Under the pieces are notes generated by a model. It was not told where the DNA came from, made no database searches, and worked only from the letters and a program-made list of their open reading frames with translations. Both the position numbers and the translations under genes were made by a program. Source: CAYOBW01 sp964402115 (GTDB taxonomy: Bacteria; Verrucomicrobiota; Kiritimatiellia; UBA8416; CAYOBW01). Taken from it: DNA of 39,544 nt. Shown piece by piece: positions 6,974 to 15,637 of the stretch (positions within the stretch are counted from its first letter, which is position 1; each line of letters starts with the position of its first letter). Where the stretch lies: the NCBI GenBank assembly GCA_964402115.1, contig CAYOBW010000029.1:1-39544 (forward strand), given 5' to 3'.

Positions 6974-8386
6974 TCAGAACGTGTACAGGATTTCCCAGCG
7001 GGCGAAATACGACGTGTCGTTCACAGCGTAGTAGTCGCCCGGATCGAGCACTTCGAGCCAGAGGTGCCCGGTCAGCTTGTCCCGCTTGGCCAGATAGCCG
7101 CCGCCGAGGTTGAACTCGCCTTTGGCCACGTAGAGCATGCCCCGGTCCTTCCCCGTGCCCGGGCCATCGTCCTCGTCAGCCAGCATGTAACCCACCATGG
7201 CGCTGGTCTTGACGAACTTGGCCGGGCTGACGGAGAAGCTCGCCTTCGGCATCATCAGGTTCGACCAGCGGCCGGCGGCTTCGCCGTCCCACGCGTAGAC
7301 ATACAGCTCGCTGTACTGCGGGTACCGGGCCCAGAGCGGGTTCCAGCCCTCGTCGTCACCCTTGCTGGAGGGATCGTCGCCTGACAGGTAGTACACGCCC
7401 ACGTCAACCGTCGGCTTGGCCTCGGGAGCGTCGGGGAACGCGTACGCCACCAACCCGTCCACCATCAAGCCGCTGGTGTCCACGCTGCCGCGCGAGCCGA
7501 GCTGATAGGCCACCTCGAGGTTGCCGCTCAGCCCGGCGCCGAAGACCGGCATCAGCCGCACGCCGAGCGTGCCGACATCCAGCGAGGCCACATCCACGGA
7601 CGTCGTGGCCGTCGGCTTGCGGGTCCAATCGCTCTCGTTCTTGTACATGGCGTACACTTCGAATGGCAACTCCGGCAGGGACTTGTTCTTCAGGTAGAGG
7701 ATGGCGCCGCTTTCCGTCATGTCGTCGTTGTACTTACTGAAGCCCGTGAGATCCCGATCCGCATCGTGGATCGCCAGGTCGTCGAGCGACTCGTTGTAGA
7801 TGCCGACGGCGTCGATCGTGGTGTTCTCGATGCCCTTCCACACGGCCTTCACGGCATTGAAGTAAATCGTGCGGGAGCCGTCTTTGGGATTGCCCTCGAG
7901 GACGACCTTGCCGGTGCCATAGATCAAATCCTGGCGACCGATGCGGATATCCAACCGCTTGTCCAGCAGGTCCTTGATGTCGAGGTACAAGTGATCGAAC
8001 ACGTACTCATCCGCAAAATCGTAGTTCGACCGCTGCGCGGCCGCCGACATGTCCGGATAGGTCCATTCACGGAATTCGTTCACGATCCGTGCGCGAAACA
8101 GCACGTTGTCGAGCAGGTCCACTTCGCCCCACACACGGGGGCGGATGCGGTAGTAGTTGTTCCGCCCACCGCGCGTCACGCCGCCCGGCCGGATGGGAAT
8201 CTCGTCGAAGGCCTCCTGTCGCAGCCGCAAGTCGAAACCGTAGCGCACCGGATCCTTCGCCTCGGCGACGGCAACCGCCTCAGCCTTGGCTTCCGGCTTG
8301 GCCGCCTGCGCCCACGCCTCCCCTCCCAACCCGACCAACGCCCCTCCAGCCGCCACCACCAGCCCGACGCGATGCTTTACCTTCAT
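6974..8386 (-). CDS. Outer-membrane beta-barrel porin, alginate-export-like
   Basis: This 470-residue protein has a signal peptide (a basic start, a hydrophobic glycine/alanine-rich stretch, then AWAQA), alternating hydrophobic/polar strands throughout and a terminal phenylalanine (ILYTF), the outer-membrane insertion signature. An early strand pattern (YGFDLRLRQEAFDEIP, then RIRPRVWGEV) and IGRQDLIYGTGKVVLEG resemble alginate-export/OprD-like barrels. The ATG at 8386 has GGGAGGT at good spacing; a much longer upstream in-frame extension is not credible because it crosses livK. Divergent from livK, it probably admits the substrate of that importer or a related acid; the substrate is inferred. 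Confidence 0.8.
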   Translation of the reverse strand: MKVKHRVGLVVAAGGALVGLGGEAWAQAAKPEAKAEAVAVAEAKDPVRYGFDLRLRQEAFDEIPIRPGGVTRGGRNNYYRIRPRVWGEVDLLDNVLFRARIVNEFREWTYPDMSAAAQRSNYDFADEYVFDHLYLDIKDLLDKRLDIRIGRQDLIYGTGKVVLEGNPKDGSRTIYFNAVKAVWKGIENTTIDAVGIYNESLDDLAIHDADRDLTGFSKYNDDMTESGAILYLKNKSLPELPFEVYAMYKNESDWTRKPTATTSVDVASLDVGTLGVRLMPVFGAGLSGNLEVAYQLGSRGSVDTSGLMVDGLVAYAFPDAPEAKPTVDVGVYYLSGDDPSSKGDDEGWNPLWARYPQYSELYVYAWDGEAAGRWSNLMMPKASFSVSPAKFVKTSAMVGYMLADEDDGPGTGKDRGMLYVAKGEFNLGGGYLAKRDKLTGHLWLEVLDPGDYYAVNDTSYFARWEILYTF

Positions 8387-8659
8387 GCTACCTCCCGCCC
8401 CGCTTTCCGTGACCCCGGCCTCGACCCACTCCGCGCACCGCCTGCAAGCGACGGCACACCCATACGATGTATGACTTTCGGGGAAACGAACGGGAAATGC
8501 AAGCAACTCTTGTTGCCAGCGGAGCGGGTTTCGCGACTTGACTCCCGCGTCGAAATGCGCCAAATATACCGGAATTATACGTGAGGATGACTTCACGTCA
8601 CGGGGTTGAAGTTGCCGGTCTGGCCGTGTGAAGCACGGCGGTTCACAGGAAGGAGCATC
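8387..8659. promoter_or_regulatory. Divergent intergenic region, porin / livK
   Basis: This AT-richer gap separates the divergent porin and livK genes and must hold both promoters. TTGACT at 8538-8543 and AT-rich TATACC (8565-8570) and TTATAC (8575-8580) are candidate elements for livK, but none of the spacings is canonical. A leader hairpin, CGTGAGG-ATGA-CTTCACG, lies at 8580-8597 with 6 Watson-Crick pairs and one G-T pair. No convincing operator is seen. Confidence 0.4.
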
Positions 8660-9823
8660 ATGAAGAGAAGTCTGCAGGGTTGGGCGGAAGCGGTGCTGAC
8701 GCTGGCGCTGGCGCTCGGCGTGGTCGCGCAAACGACGACCGCCGAGGAAACCATCAAGATCGGCGCACTTTTCGCCGTCACTGGGCCAGCGTCCAACCTC
8801 GGGGCGCCGGAAGCCAGAACCGCGGAAATGCTCGTCGAGAAGATCAACGCGGGCGGCGGCATTCTCGGGAAGAAGATCGTGCTGATCGTGAAGGACACGG
8901 GGGGCAGCCCGGAGAAAGCCGTCTCCTTCGCCAAACAGCTTATCGAGGAGGAGAAAGTCCTGGCCATCATCGGCCCGTCCACCAGCGGCGAGACCATGCA
9001 GATCAAGCCCATCTGCGAGGAACGGCAAACCATCCTTGTTTCCTGCGCGGCGGCCGAGGTGATCGTGAATCCGGTTGCCAAGTACGTCTTCAAGACCCCC
9101 CAGAAGGATAGCCAGGCCGTGACCTGGATCTACAACACGATGAAGGAGCTGGGCATAACCCGTATAGGGGTCGTCACCGGCAATGACGGATTCGGCACGG
9201 CTGGCAAGAAGCAGCTGGAGGCCATGGCGCCGGGAGCCGGCATCGAGATCCTGGTCAGCGAGGTCTTCGACAAGCAGGCCACGGATCTCACGGACATCCT
9301 GACGAAGGTGAAGGCCAAGAACGTGCAGGCCGTGGTGAACTGGTCCATCGTGCCGGCCCAGTCCATCGTCTCGAAGAACATGAAGCAACTGGGCATGACC
9401 GTGCCCCTGTTCCAAAGCCATGGCTTCGGCAACCGCAAGTACGTCGAAGCGGCGGGCAAGTCCGCCGAAGGCACGCTCTTCCCCGCGGGCCGACTGCTCG
9501 TCGTGGACCAACTGCCGGACACCCACCCGCAGAAAGCGCTGCTGGCCGCCTACAAGAAGGACTACGAGACCCGGTACAAGGAGGATGTCAGTACGTTCGG
9601 CGGACATGCGTACGATGCGGTGCTGATCGCGACGGAGGGGATCAAGAAGGCTGGCAGCACGGAGCCGGCCAAGGTGCGCGAGGCGATCGAGAACCTTAAG
9701 GGGCTGGTCGGCACGGCAGGCGTGTTCAACTTCTCGCCGGAGGACCATACGGGACTGGAGCTGAACGCGTTCGAGATGCTGACGGTGAAGGACGGCCAGT
9801 TCACGATATACAAGAAGCAATAG
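8660..9823 (+). CDS. livK: ABC importer substrate-binding protein, LivK/branched-chain amino acid type
   Basis: A 387-residue periplasmic binding protein of the type I fold. It has a signal peptide of about 27 residues ending near TTTAEE, followed by IKIGALFAVTGPASNLG and later IIGPSTSGETMQ, GVVTGNDGFGTAG and TFGGHAYDAVLIA, all typical of LivK/Peripla_BP_6 proteins. AGGAAGGAG lies just before the ATG at 8660, which sets the start. Although the family is named for leucine/isoleucine/valine, members also bind aromatic acids, amides and urea; the neighbouring ior/paaK genes make an arylacetate or aromatic compound plausible. Confidence 0.9.
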   Translation: MKRSLQGWAEAVLTLALALGVVAQTTTAEETIKIGALFAVTGPASNLGAPEARTAEMLVEKINAGGGILGKKIVLIVKDTGGSPEKAVSFAKQLIEEEKVLAIIGPSTSGETMQIKPICEERQTILVSCAAAEVIVNPVAKYVFKTPQKDSQAVTWIYNTMKELGITRIGVVTGNDGFGTAGKKQLEAMAPGAGIEILVSEVFDKQATDLTDILTKVKAKNVQAVVNWSIVPAQSIVSKNMKQLGMTVPLFQSHGFGNRKYVEAAGKSAEGTLFPAGRLLVVDQLPDTHPQKALLAAYKKDYETRYKEDVSTFGGHAYDAVLIATEGIKKAGSTEPAKVREAIENLKGLVGTAGVFNFSPEDHTGLELNAFEMLTVKDGQFTIYKKQ

Positions 9824-9837
9824 GCGGGGCCTCCGGC

Positions 9838-9870
9838 AGCGGCCTGGCCTTGAACTGGCCGGGCCGCTTT
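9838..9870 (+). terminator. Hairpin between livK and livH (attenuator-like)
   Basis: AGCGGCCTGGCC (9838-9849) pairs with GGCCGGGCCGCT (9857-9868), 11 Watson-Crick pairs and one G-T, over a 7-base loop, followed by only TT and C. With a weak T-tract it is likely a partial terminator or RNA-stabilising stem that keeps binding-protein mRNA more abundant than the permease mRNA. Confidence 0.5.
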
Positions 9871-9981
9871 CGGGCCATTCCGCGGCGTCCCCCCGCGGGG
9901 GTAGCGCGGAGACACGTATTCCGTTTCCGCCCCCGGCAGATGGCGGGCGCAGCCTTGTGCGCTGCCCGTGGATGGTGCACG

Positions 9982-10869
9982 ATGTCCGAAACACTGCAGT
10001 ACATCTTCTCCGGCATCACCGTCGGCAGCATCTACGCGATCGTCGCGATCGGGTTCAGCGTCATCTACAGCACGACGGGCGTCCTGAATCTCGCTCAGGG
10101 CGAATTCGTGATGCTGGGAGGCATGGTGGCGGTCAGCCTCATGGGTGTGGTCCCCCTGCCCGTCGCCGTCGTGGGCTCCGTGGTCATCGTCACCGTACTG
10201 GGCTGTGTCCTGGAGCTGCTCTTCTTCCGGCATCTGCGCAACCACTCGGTGCTGCACCTGATCGTCATCACGATCGGGCTTTCCATCGCGATCCAGGAAG
10301 CGGCGCACCATGTCTGGGACGAAAAGGTGCGCGCGCTCCCCTACTTCACGGGCGATGAGTGCTCATCGGTCAAGATGCTGGGGGCCGCGATTTCGCCGCA
10401 GGTGCTGTGGGTCCTGGGGGGCGTGGCCGTGGCGGTCGTGCTCCTGCAGGCGTTCCTGAAGTACACGCTCATGGGGAAAGCCATGCGCGCGTGCTCCTCC
10501 AATCCGGACGCCGCGATGCTGTCCGGCATCAACACGCGCAACATGCGGACGTTCGCGTTCGGCGTCAGCGCCGCGATGGGGGCGCTGGCCGGGTGCTTGA
10601 TCTCGCCGATTTCGATGACCCAGTACGACATGGGCGCCGGGCTGACGATCAAGGGGTTTGCCGCCGCCATCCTCGGCGGGTTGGGGAACCCGATGGCGGC
10701 CGTGTTCGGCGGACTGCTCGTGGGGCTGAGCGAAGCGTTCAGCGTGAAAAGCGGGCTGCCCGCCGCCTACAAGGATGCGGCCGCCTTCGCGATTCTCCTC
10801 CTGGTCCTGTTCATCCGGCCCAACGGACTGTTCGGGTCCGGAGCCGGCAACCGCGTCAGGGAGTGCTGA
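9982..10869 (+). CDS. livH: ABC importer permease, LivH type
   Basis: A 295-residue integral membrane permease. The N terminus LQYIFSGITVGSIYAIVAIGF and the following TGVLNLAQGEFVMLGG are classic LivH sequences, and GFAAAILGGLGNPMAAVFGG lies in the last third. The family has about eight membrane spans and pairs with LivM. An upstream in-frame start at 9850 would add 44 arginine-rich residues without homologous character, so the ATG at 9982 is used although its ribosome site is weak. The livM start follows after 2 bases. Confidence 0.9.
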   Translation: MSETLQYIFSGITVGSIYAIVAIGFSVIYSTTGVLNLAQGEFVMLGGMVAVSLMGVVPLPVAVVGSVVIVTVLGCVLELLFFRHLRNHSVLHLIVITIGLSIAIQEAAHHVWDEKVRALPYFTGDECSSVKMLGAAISPQVLWVLGGVAVAVVLLQAFLKYTLMGKAMRACSSNPDAAMLSGINTRNMRTFAFGVSAAMGALAGCLISPISMTQYDMGAGLTIKGFAAAILGGLGNPMAAVFGGLLVGLSEAFSVKSGLPAAYKDAAAFAILLLVLFIRPNGLFGSGAGNRVREC

Positions 10870-10871
10870 GC

Positions 10872-11960
10872 ATGAACGGGAAGCGCACACTCCTTCCGGT
10901 AGTCGCCCTGGCCGGCCTGATCATCGCCGTGCAGGTGCTGACCCACGTGTTCGACAAGGAGTTCTTCCTGACCCAGCTGACCATGTCAGCCTACTGTTCC
11001 ATCGTCGTGCTGGGCTTGTGCCTCCTGATGGGCTACGCCGGCCAGGTGTCGCTGGGCCACGCGGCCTTCTTTGCCCTTGGCGGCTATGCGTCCGCGATCC
11101 TGACCACCAGGGATTTCACGAGCCTGGCCGGCACGGGGCCAGGCAGGGTTCTCGCACAGCTTTGGATCCTCATCCCTCGGTCCGATCCGTACGGCGGCCA
11201 GCTCGTAACCGTAAATCCGTGGGTGGCGTTCCTGGTCGCCATGCTGCTGGCGTGCCTGGTCGCGTTTCTGATCGGCTACCCGGCCCTGCGCCTCAAGGGC
11301 CACTACCTGGCCATGGCCACGCTCGGCTTCGGGCTGATCGTCTACCGCATCGTGCTGGGCAGCGAATGCACAGGCTCGTCCGACGGTGTCACCGGCGTGC
11401 CGGGGTGGCAGATCTGCCCCGGACTGTTGCTGGGCGGCAGGGCCGGCGACCGTGTCGCCAACTACTACCTGGCGTGGGGCCTTACGCTCCTGGTGCTCGT
11501 CCTCCTGCTCAACGTCGTGCACTCCCGCGCGGGACGGGCTTTGCGCGCCATCCACGACGGCGAACTGGCCGCCAACGCGATGGGCATCCACACCGCCCGC
11601 CTGAAATTGCAGGCCTTTGTGCTCAGCGCGGCCCTGGCCGCCGCGGCCGGCTGCTTCCTCACCCACTACAACGGGGGCATCGGCCCTTCCGAGGCCAGCG
11701 CGATGAAGTCCGTCCGCTACGTGGCCCTGGTGGCCGCCGGCGGGATGGCCAACCTGTGGGGCGGCCTGATCGTTACCGCCGTCCTGACGTTCCTGTCCCT
11801 GCGCGGGTACTTCGGCACCTACGATCATGCCGTGTTCGGCGTCATCCTCATCGCGATCATCTCCCTGGCGCCGGAAGGGCCGCTCAAGCCTCTCGCCAAC
11901 TGGGTCCGGGGGCTCCTGCCCGCCGCGTCCGGAAAGGGCCACACCCATGGCACTGCTTGA
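10872..11960 (+). CDS. livM: ABC importer permease, LivM type
   Basis: A 362-residue membrane permease with the LivM hallmarks LLMGYAGQVSLGHAAFFALGGYAS and RLKGHYLAMATLGFG, plus the cytoplasmic coupling stretch SRAGRALRAIHDGELAANAMGI that contacts the ATPases. An insert of about 40 residues (AGTGPGRVLAQL... DPYGGQLVTV) in the region between early helices is present in many members. It overlaps livG by 14 bases, indicating coupled translation. It would form the translocation channel with LivH in the inner membrane. Confidence 0.9.
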   Translation: MNGKRTLLPVVALAGLIIAVQVLTHVFDKEFFLTQLTMSAYCSIVVLGLCLLMGYAGQVSLGHAAFFALGGYASAILTTRDFTSLAGTGPGRVLAQLWILIPRSDPYGGQLVTVNPWVAFLVAMLLACLVAFLIGYPALRLKGHYLAMATLGFGLIVYRIVLGSECTGSSDGVTGVPGWQICPGLLLGGRAGDRVANYYLAWGLTLLVLVLLLNVVHSRAGRALRAIHDGELAANAMGIHTARLKLQAFVLSAALAAAAGCFLTHYNGGIGPSEASAMKSVRYVALVAAGGMANLWGGLIVTAVLTFLSLRGYFGTYDHAVFGVILIAIISLAPEGPLKPLANWVRGLLPAASGKGHTHGTA

Positions 11961-12723
11961 GGTTGAGAGCGTCCGCCACTGCTTCACCGGGCTGGTGGCC
12001 CTGGACAAGGTCAACTTCCATGTCGCGGAAGGACACATCAAGGCCGTGATCGGTCCCAATGGCGCGGGCAAGACCACGCTCTTCAATATCATCTCCGGCA
12101 TTCACCGGCCGACGTCCGGACAGATCCGCTTCAGGGACTGCTCGATCGTAGGGCTGCAGCCCTTCGAGATCGCCCACCGCGGGATCTCGCGGACCTTCCA
12201 GAACCTGAGCCTGTTCCTGCGGATGACCGTGCTGGAGAACGTCATGATCGGGCGTCACGGCCGCACGCGCGCGGGGTTCATCCCCGCCGCCCTGCGCCTG
12301 CCGGGGCAGCGCAGGGAGGAGCGGGCTTTGCGGGAGTCGGCCATGGCTTGCCTCGCGGAGCTGGGGCTGGCGGATGCCGCCGACGTCACCGCGGGCTCGC
12401 TCTCCTTCGGTCGGCGCCGCATGGTCGAACTGGCCCGGGCGCTGGCCACGGAGCCGAAGCTGCTCCTGCTGGACGAACCGGCCAGCGGGTTGAACACCCG
12501 TGAGAAGGAGGGCTTGGCGGAGACGATCGACAAGATCCGGCGGCAGGCGGTAACCATCCTGCTGGTGGAGCACGACATGTCTCTCGTCATGGATGTTTCT
12601 GATGAAATCCTCGTGCTGCACTACGGCGTGCCGATCGCCGAAGGCCCGCCGGAACTGATTCGGAACCACAAGGATGTGGTGGCGGTGTACCTGGGCGGAG
12701 ATTTTTCCCATGCTGGCCGTTAG
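11947..12723 (+). CDS. livG: ABC importer ATP-binding protein, LivG type
   Basis: A 258-residue ATPase. Walker A is GPNGAGKTT (36-44), the Q-loop is in RTFQNLSLF, Walker B is LLLLDEP (172-178), and the switch histidine is in VEHDMSLVM. The ABC signature reads LSFGR (152-156) where LSYGQ or LSGGQ is usual. The start at 11947 lies inside the end of livM (14-base overlap), and its end overlaps livF by 14 bases. It energises LivHM together with LivF. Confidence 0.9.
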   Translation: MALLEVESVRHCFTGLVALDKVNFHVAEGHIKAVIGPNGAGKTTLFNIISGIHRPTSGQIRFRDCSIVGLQPFEIAHRGISRTFQNLSLFLRMTVLENVMIGRHGRTRAGFIPAALRLPGQRREERALRESAMACLAELGLADAADVTAGSLSFGRRRMVELARALATEPKLLLLDEPASGLNTREKEGLAETIDKIRRQAVTILLVEHDMSLVMDVSDEILVLHYGVPIAEGPPELIRNHKDVVAVYLGGDFSHAGR

Positions 12724-13426
12724 AAATCTGAGCTGCGGATATGGCAGCCTGGAGGTGGTGAAAGGCGTCAGCCTGCACGTCTCCACGGGTGAGATCGTGA
12801 GCCTGATCGGCGCCAACGGCGCAGGCAAGAGCTCCCTGATGCGGGCCATCGTCGGGCTGGTGCCGACGTGGACGGGGGATGTCCGGATCCACGGCAAGCC
12901 GACAACAGGCCAACCGGCGTGGCGCAGCGTCTCCCATGAAACGGTTTTGGTGCCGGAAGGCAGGCAGGTGTTCGCCGACATGACGGTCCACGACAACCTG
13001 GTCATCGGCGGCTATCACAACCCCGATCGCCGGATGACGACGGCGGAAGTCCTGAAGCGGTTCCCCCGGCTCGGCGAACGGCTGCACCAGCTGGCCGGCA
13101 CGCTCTCCGGCGGGGAGCAGCAGATGCTGGCCATGGGCCGCGCGCTGATGGCCAGGCCGCGGCTCCTGCTCCTGGACGAACCCTCCATGGGGCTCGCCCC
13201 GCTGATCGTCAAGGAGGTCTTCGCCACCATCCGCGAGCTGCGCAACCAGGGCGTGACGATCTTCCTGGTGGAGCAGAACGCCGTGGCGGCCCTGGGGGTC
13301 TCCGACCGGGCCTATCTGCTGGAAACCGGCGAGATCATCCTGGAGGGCGCCTCCGGCGATCTCGCGCACAACCCGGAAGTGAAGCGGGCTTACCTCGGCA
13401 AAGGCTACAAAGAGGTGTGGGAATGA
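12710..13426 (+). CDS. livF: ABC importer ATP-binding protein, LivF type
   Basis: A 238-residue ATPase with Walker A GANGAGKSS (34-42), signature LSGGEQQ, Walker B LLLLDEPSMGLAP and VEQNAVAAL with the glutamine/asparagine typical of LivF at the H-loop region. Length is standard. It starts within livG (14-base overlap), and its stop overlaps the next start as ATGA at 13423-13426, so the degenerate PaaK-like protein is co-translated with the transporter. Confidence 0.9.
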   Translation: MLAVRNLSCGYGSLEVVKGVSLHVSTGEIVSLIGANGAGKSSLMRAIVGLVPTWTGDVRIHGKPTTGQPAWRSVSHETVLVPEGRQVFADMTVHDNLVIGGYHNPDRRMTTAEVLKRFPRLGERLHQLAGTLSGGEQQMLAMGRALMARPRLLLLDEPSMGLAPLIVKEVFATIRELRNQGVTIFLVEQNAVAALGVSDRAYLLETGEIILEGASGDLAHNPEVKRAYLGKGYKEVWE

Positions 13427-14622
13427 TCATGTTCGACCGCAAGTACGAAACGCTCCCGCGCGAGGATCTTGCACAGGTCCAGCTCGAGAGACTGCAGGCG
13501 CTGGTGGCGCGCCTGCGACGCAATGTGCCCAGATACCGCCACGCGCTGGGCGACGTTCGCGTGGAGTCGTTGGACGACCTGGGCCGCATCCCGCCCACCG
13601 TTCCGGAGGATCTGGCGGCCGCTTTTCCCTACGGCATGTTCGCCCTGCCGCTGCGCGAAGTCATCCGCCTGCACTCCGCGCTTGGCGCCAAGGGGGTGCA
13701 GCTGGTGGTGGGTCACACGCGCAACGATCTCACGCAGTGGGGACGCCTGGCGGCACGACAGGTGGTCGCCGCGGGCGGTACGTCGCATGACGTGATCCAG
13801 CTCGGCTTCAGCGGCAGCATGTTCAACCAGGCCCTGGCCTACATCCGCGGGGCGGAGCTCATCGAAGCATCGGTCATTCCCCAGGACACGACGCATCCCC
13901 ACCGTCAGCTGGCCGTCATGCAGAGCTTCCGCGCGAGCATCCTCATCACCACGCCCACGCAGGCCCACGAGCTCATCAAGGCGCTCAGGGAAAAAGGGAT
14001 CGACCCGCAGTCCCTCCACCTGCGCGTCATGCTGCTGTCGCGACCCGTCCCGCCGGCGGAGCGGGCGGACCTGGAAACCGGACTGTTCACGGAGGTGCGC
14101 GGCGGCTTCGGGCTGGCGGAAGTGCTGGACCCCGGCCTCTGCGTGGAGTGCCAGGAGCACAACCTGCATGTGAACGAAGACCATTTCCTCGTGGAACTCG
14201 ACAAGGGCGAGCTGCTGGTGACGACGCTCACGCGCGAGGCGATGCCGCTGCTGCGCTACCGGACGGCCGTGCTCTGCCAGTTGGAACAGTCGCGCTGCCC
14301 TTGCGGCCGAACCGGGGCGATTCTCACCCCCGGCGCGCGCCTGGACGATCGGTTCCGCATCAACGAGATGCCGCTGTACCGGCAGCAAATCGAGGAGGTG
14401 CTGGCGCAGACGAAGGCCGCGGGACATCCGTTTGCGCTGACGTTCTCCGAGCGGGGCGTCTCGGTGGCCCTCCGGGTGGGCACCCAGCTGTTCCAGGACA
14501 CGGTCCGGAAGCTGGAGGCGCTGAGGCATGAAATCGAGTCCGAGTGCTTCTCCCGTCTGGGCATCCGCGCCGAAGTGGCGTTCCTGAGCCCGATCACGTT
14601 CGAGAAACCGCGGCAGACGTAA
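13423..14622 (+). CDS. Degenerate PaaK-like protein (probable pseudoenzyme)
   Basis: This 399-residue protein aligns by eye along its length with the PaaK proteins to its left: similar N terminus (DLAQVQLERLQALV), a DL-x-AAFPYGMFA segment, FGLAE for YGLSE, NEDHFLVEL, LLVTTLTREAMPLLRYRT and CPCGRTG. The catalytic features are gone. The phosphate loop SSGTTGKP reads SALGAKGV (85-92), RYRTRD reads RYRTAV (279-284), the DDMLIIRG hinge reads DDRFRINE, and the C-terminal GKAKR lysine region is missing, the protein ending at ITFEKPRQT. The frame is intact. Coupled to livF, it may bind an aryl or acyl ligand or regulate the importer or ligases. Adenylation activity is unlikely. Confidence 0.8.
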   Translation: MIMFDRKYETLPREDLAQVQLERLQALVARLRRNVPRYRHALGDVRVESLDDLGRIPPTVPEDLAAAFPYGMFALPLREVIRLHSALGAKGVQLVVGHTRNDLTQWGRLAARQVVAAGGTSHDVIQLGFSGSMFNQALAYIRGAELIEASVIPQDTTHPHRQLAVMQSFRASILITTPTQAHELIKALREKGIDPQSLHLRVMLLSRPVPPAERADLETGLFTEVRGGFGLAEVLDPGLCVECQEHNLHVNEDHFLVELDKGELLVTTLTREAMPLLRYRTAVLCQLEQSRCPCGRTGAILTPGARLDDRFRINEMPLYRQQIEEVLAQTKAAGHPFALTFSERGVSVALRVGTQLFQDTVRKLEALRHEIESECFSRLGIRAEVAFLSPITFEKPRQT

Positions 14623-14626
14623 GGGC

Positions 14627-15439
14627 TCACGCGCCAAGTTCCCGCTCGCCTGTCCCGAACAGGCGGCGGGCGTTGTCAACCAGGACGGCTTGCTCCCAAT
14701 CCGACCCGAGTTTGAAAGCGCGAAACCGGTCCAATTCCTCCCCCTGATCCAGCCAGGGCGAGTCGGTGCCGAACAGCACGTACTCCCGGGGATGCCGCAG
14801 CAGCATCGCCCTCGTCCGCTCCGGGCCCAGGAACCCGATCGTCATCGAGAAATCCGTATAGATGGGTTTCCCGAGGAGGTGGCGCGCCACCTCGTCCCAG
14901 TCGTCCCAGGCGAAGAGGTGCGTGGCCACGAGCTTCAGTTCCGGAAACGCCTCAACCACGCGGGCCAGGCGCCGGGGATCGGCAATGCGGTCGTACGGGA
15001 AGGCAATATCGAAACCCGTGTGACACACGAGGAGCAAGCCTTGCCGGCACAGCTCCTCGTAGATCGGGTGCATGGCCGGCGCGTCCACTTCAAAGCCCTG
15101 GTAGTAAGGGTGCAGCTTGATGCCCTTGAAGCCCGCCTCGGCGATCTGCCTGATGTGCGCCAGCGCCTCGGGATCCCCGGGATGAAGCGAGGGCAGCGGG
15201 ATGATCCGCTCGGATCGGATCAGCTTCGACCACTCCAGGATTTTCGCGAACTGCGCCGGCTTGGTGGCAATCGAGCAGACAACGGAACGGGCGATCCCAG
15301 CCCTGTCCATGGAGGCGAGCAGGGAGGAAACGCGGCCGTCCAGGCGGGCGACGGCCTTGTCGGTCTCCGCCTGCAGCGTCTGTACCGCCCGCTCTGCCAT
15401 GGCGTCCGGAAAGGCGTGCGTATGCGTGTCCGTAATCAC
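14627..15439 (-). CDS. Amidohydrolase-2 family metal-dependent hydrolase
   Basis: A 270-residue TIM-barrel protein of the amidohydrolase-related (PF04909) family. Metal ligands are the HxH at residues 6 and 8 (DTHTH), H140 (CHTGF), H174 (ATHLF) and D226 (FGTDSPW). KLHPYYQG at 108-115 is also typical. Family members hydrolyse or decarboxylate aromatic and cyclic acids. The start codon is GTG at 15439 in the usual position before DTHTH, with a weak AGGCGG site. It is convergent with the PaaK-like gene with only 4 bases between stops. Substrate unknown; an aromatic acid would fit the neighbourhood. Confidence 0.82.
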   Translation of the reverse strand: MITDTHTHAFPDAMAERAVQTLQAETDKAVARLDGRVSSLLASMDRAGIARSVVCSIATKPAQFAKILEWSKLIRSERIIPLPSLHPGDPEALAHIRQIAEAGFKGIKLHPYYQGFEVDAPAMHPIYEELCRQGLLLVCHTGFDIAFPYDRIADPRRLARVVEAFPELKLVATHLFAWDDWDEVARHLLGKPIYTDFSMTIGFLGPERTRAMLLRHPREYVLFGTDSPWLDQGEELDRFRAFKLGSDWEQAVLVDNARRLFGTGERELGA

Positions 15440-15576
15440 GGCCGCCTATTGTCCCGTTTCGAGTTGCCGCGTCAAGCCTCGACATCTTGCCCGTGTCGCC
15501 GCCAGAGTGCCTGGCAACGCGCAACGCCGACGTTCCTGCCGTGGTCGAAAGAGGCGGTCAACGGCTTGCGCGGCAG

Positions 15577-15596
15577 GCGCCTTACGGGTAAGGTGC
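15577..15596. promoter_or_regulatory. Inverted repeat upstream of HzsA-related gene 1
   Basis: CCTTAC-GG-GTAAGG is a perfect 6-base inverted repeat (15580-15593), and two further outer pairs form after one mismatch. It overlaps a weak candidate promoter, TTGCGC (15566-15571) 17 bases before TAAGGT. It may be an operator for the gene starting at 15638. Confidence 0.35.
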
Positions 15597-15637
15597 GCGC
15601 ACGAGGTCACAACGTTGAAGAAAGCGAATCCTGCGCA

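Noticed and set aside
6974..9994. A 1006-residue minus-strand frame that includes the porin
   Set aside because: The extension beyond 8386 runs antisense through livK and the promoter region; the porin has a clear signal peptide and ribosome site at 8386.
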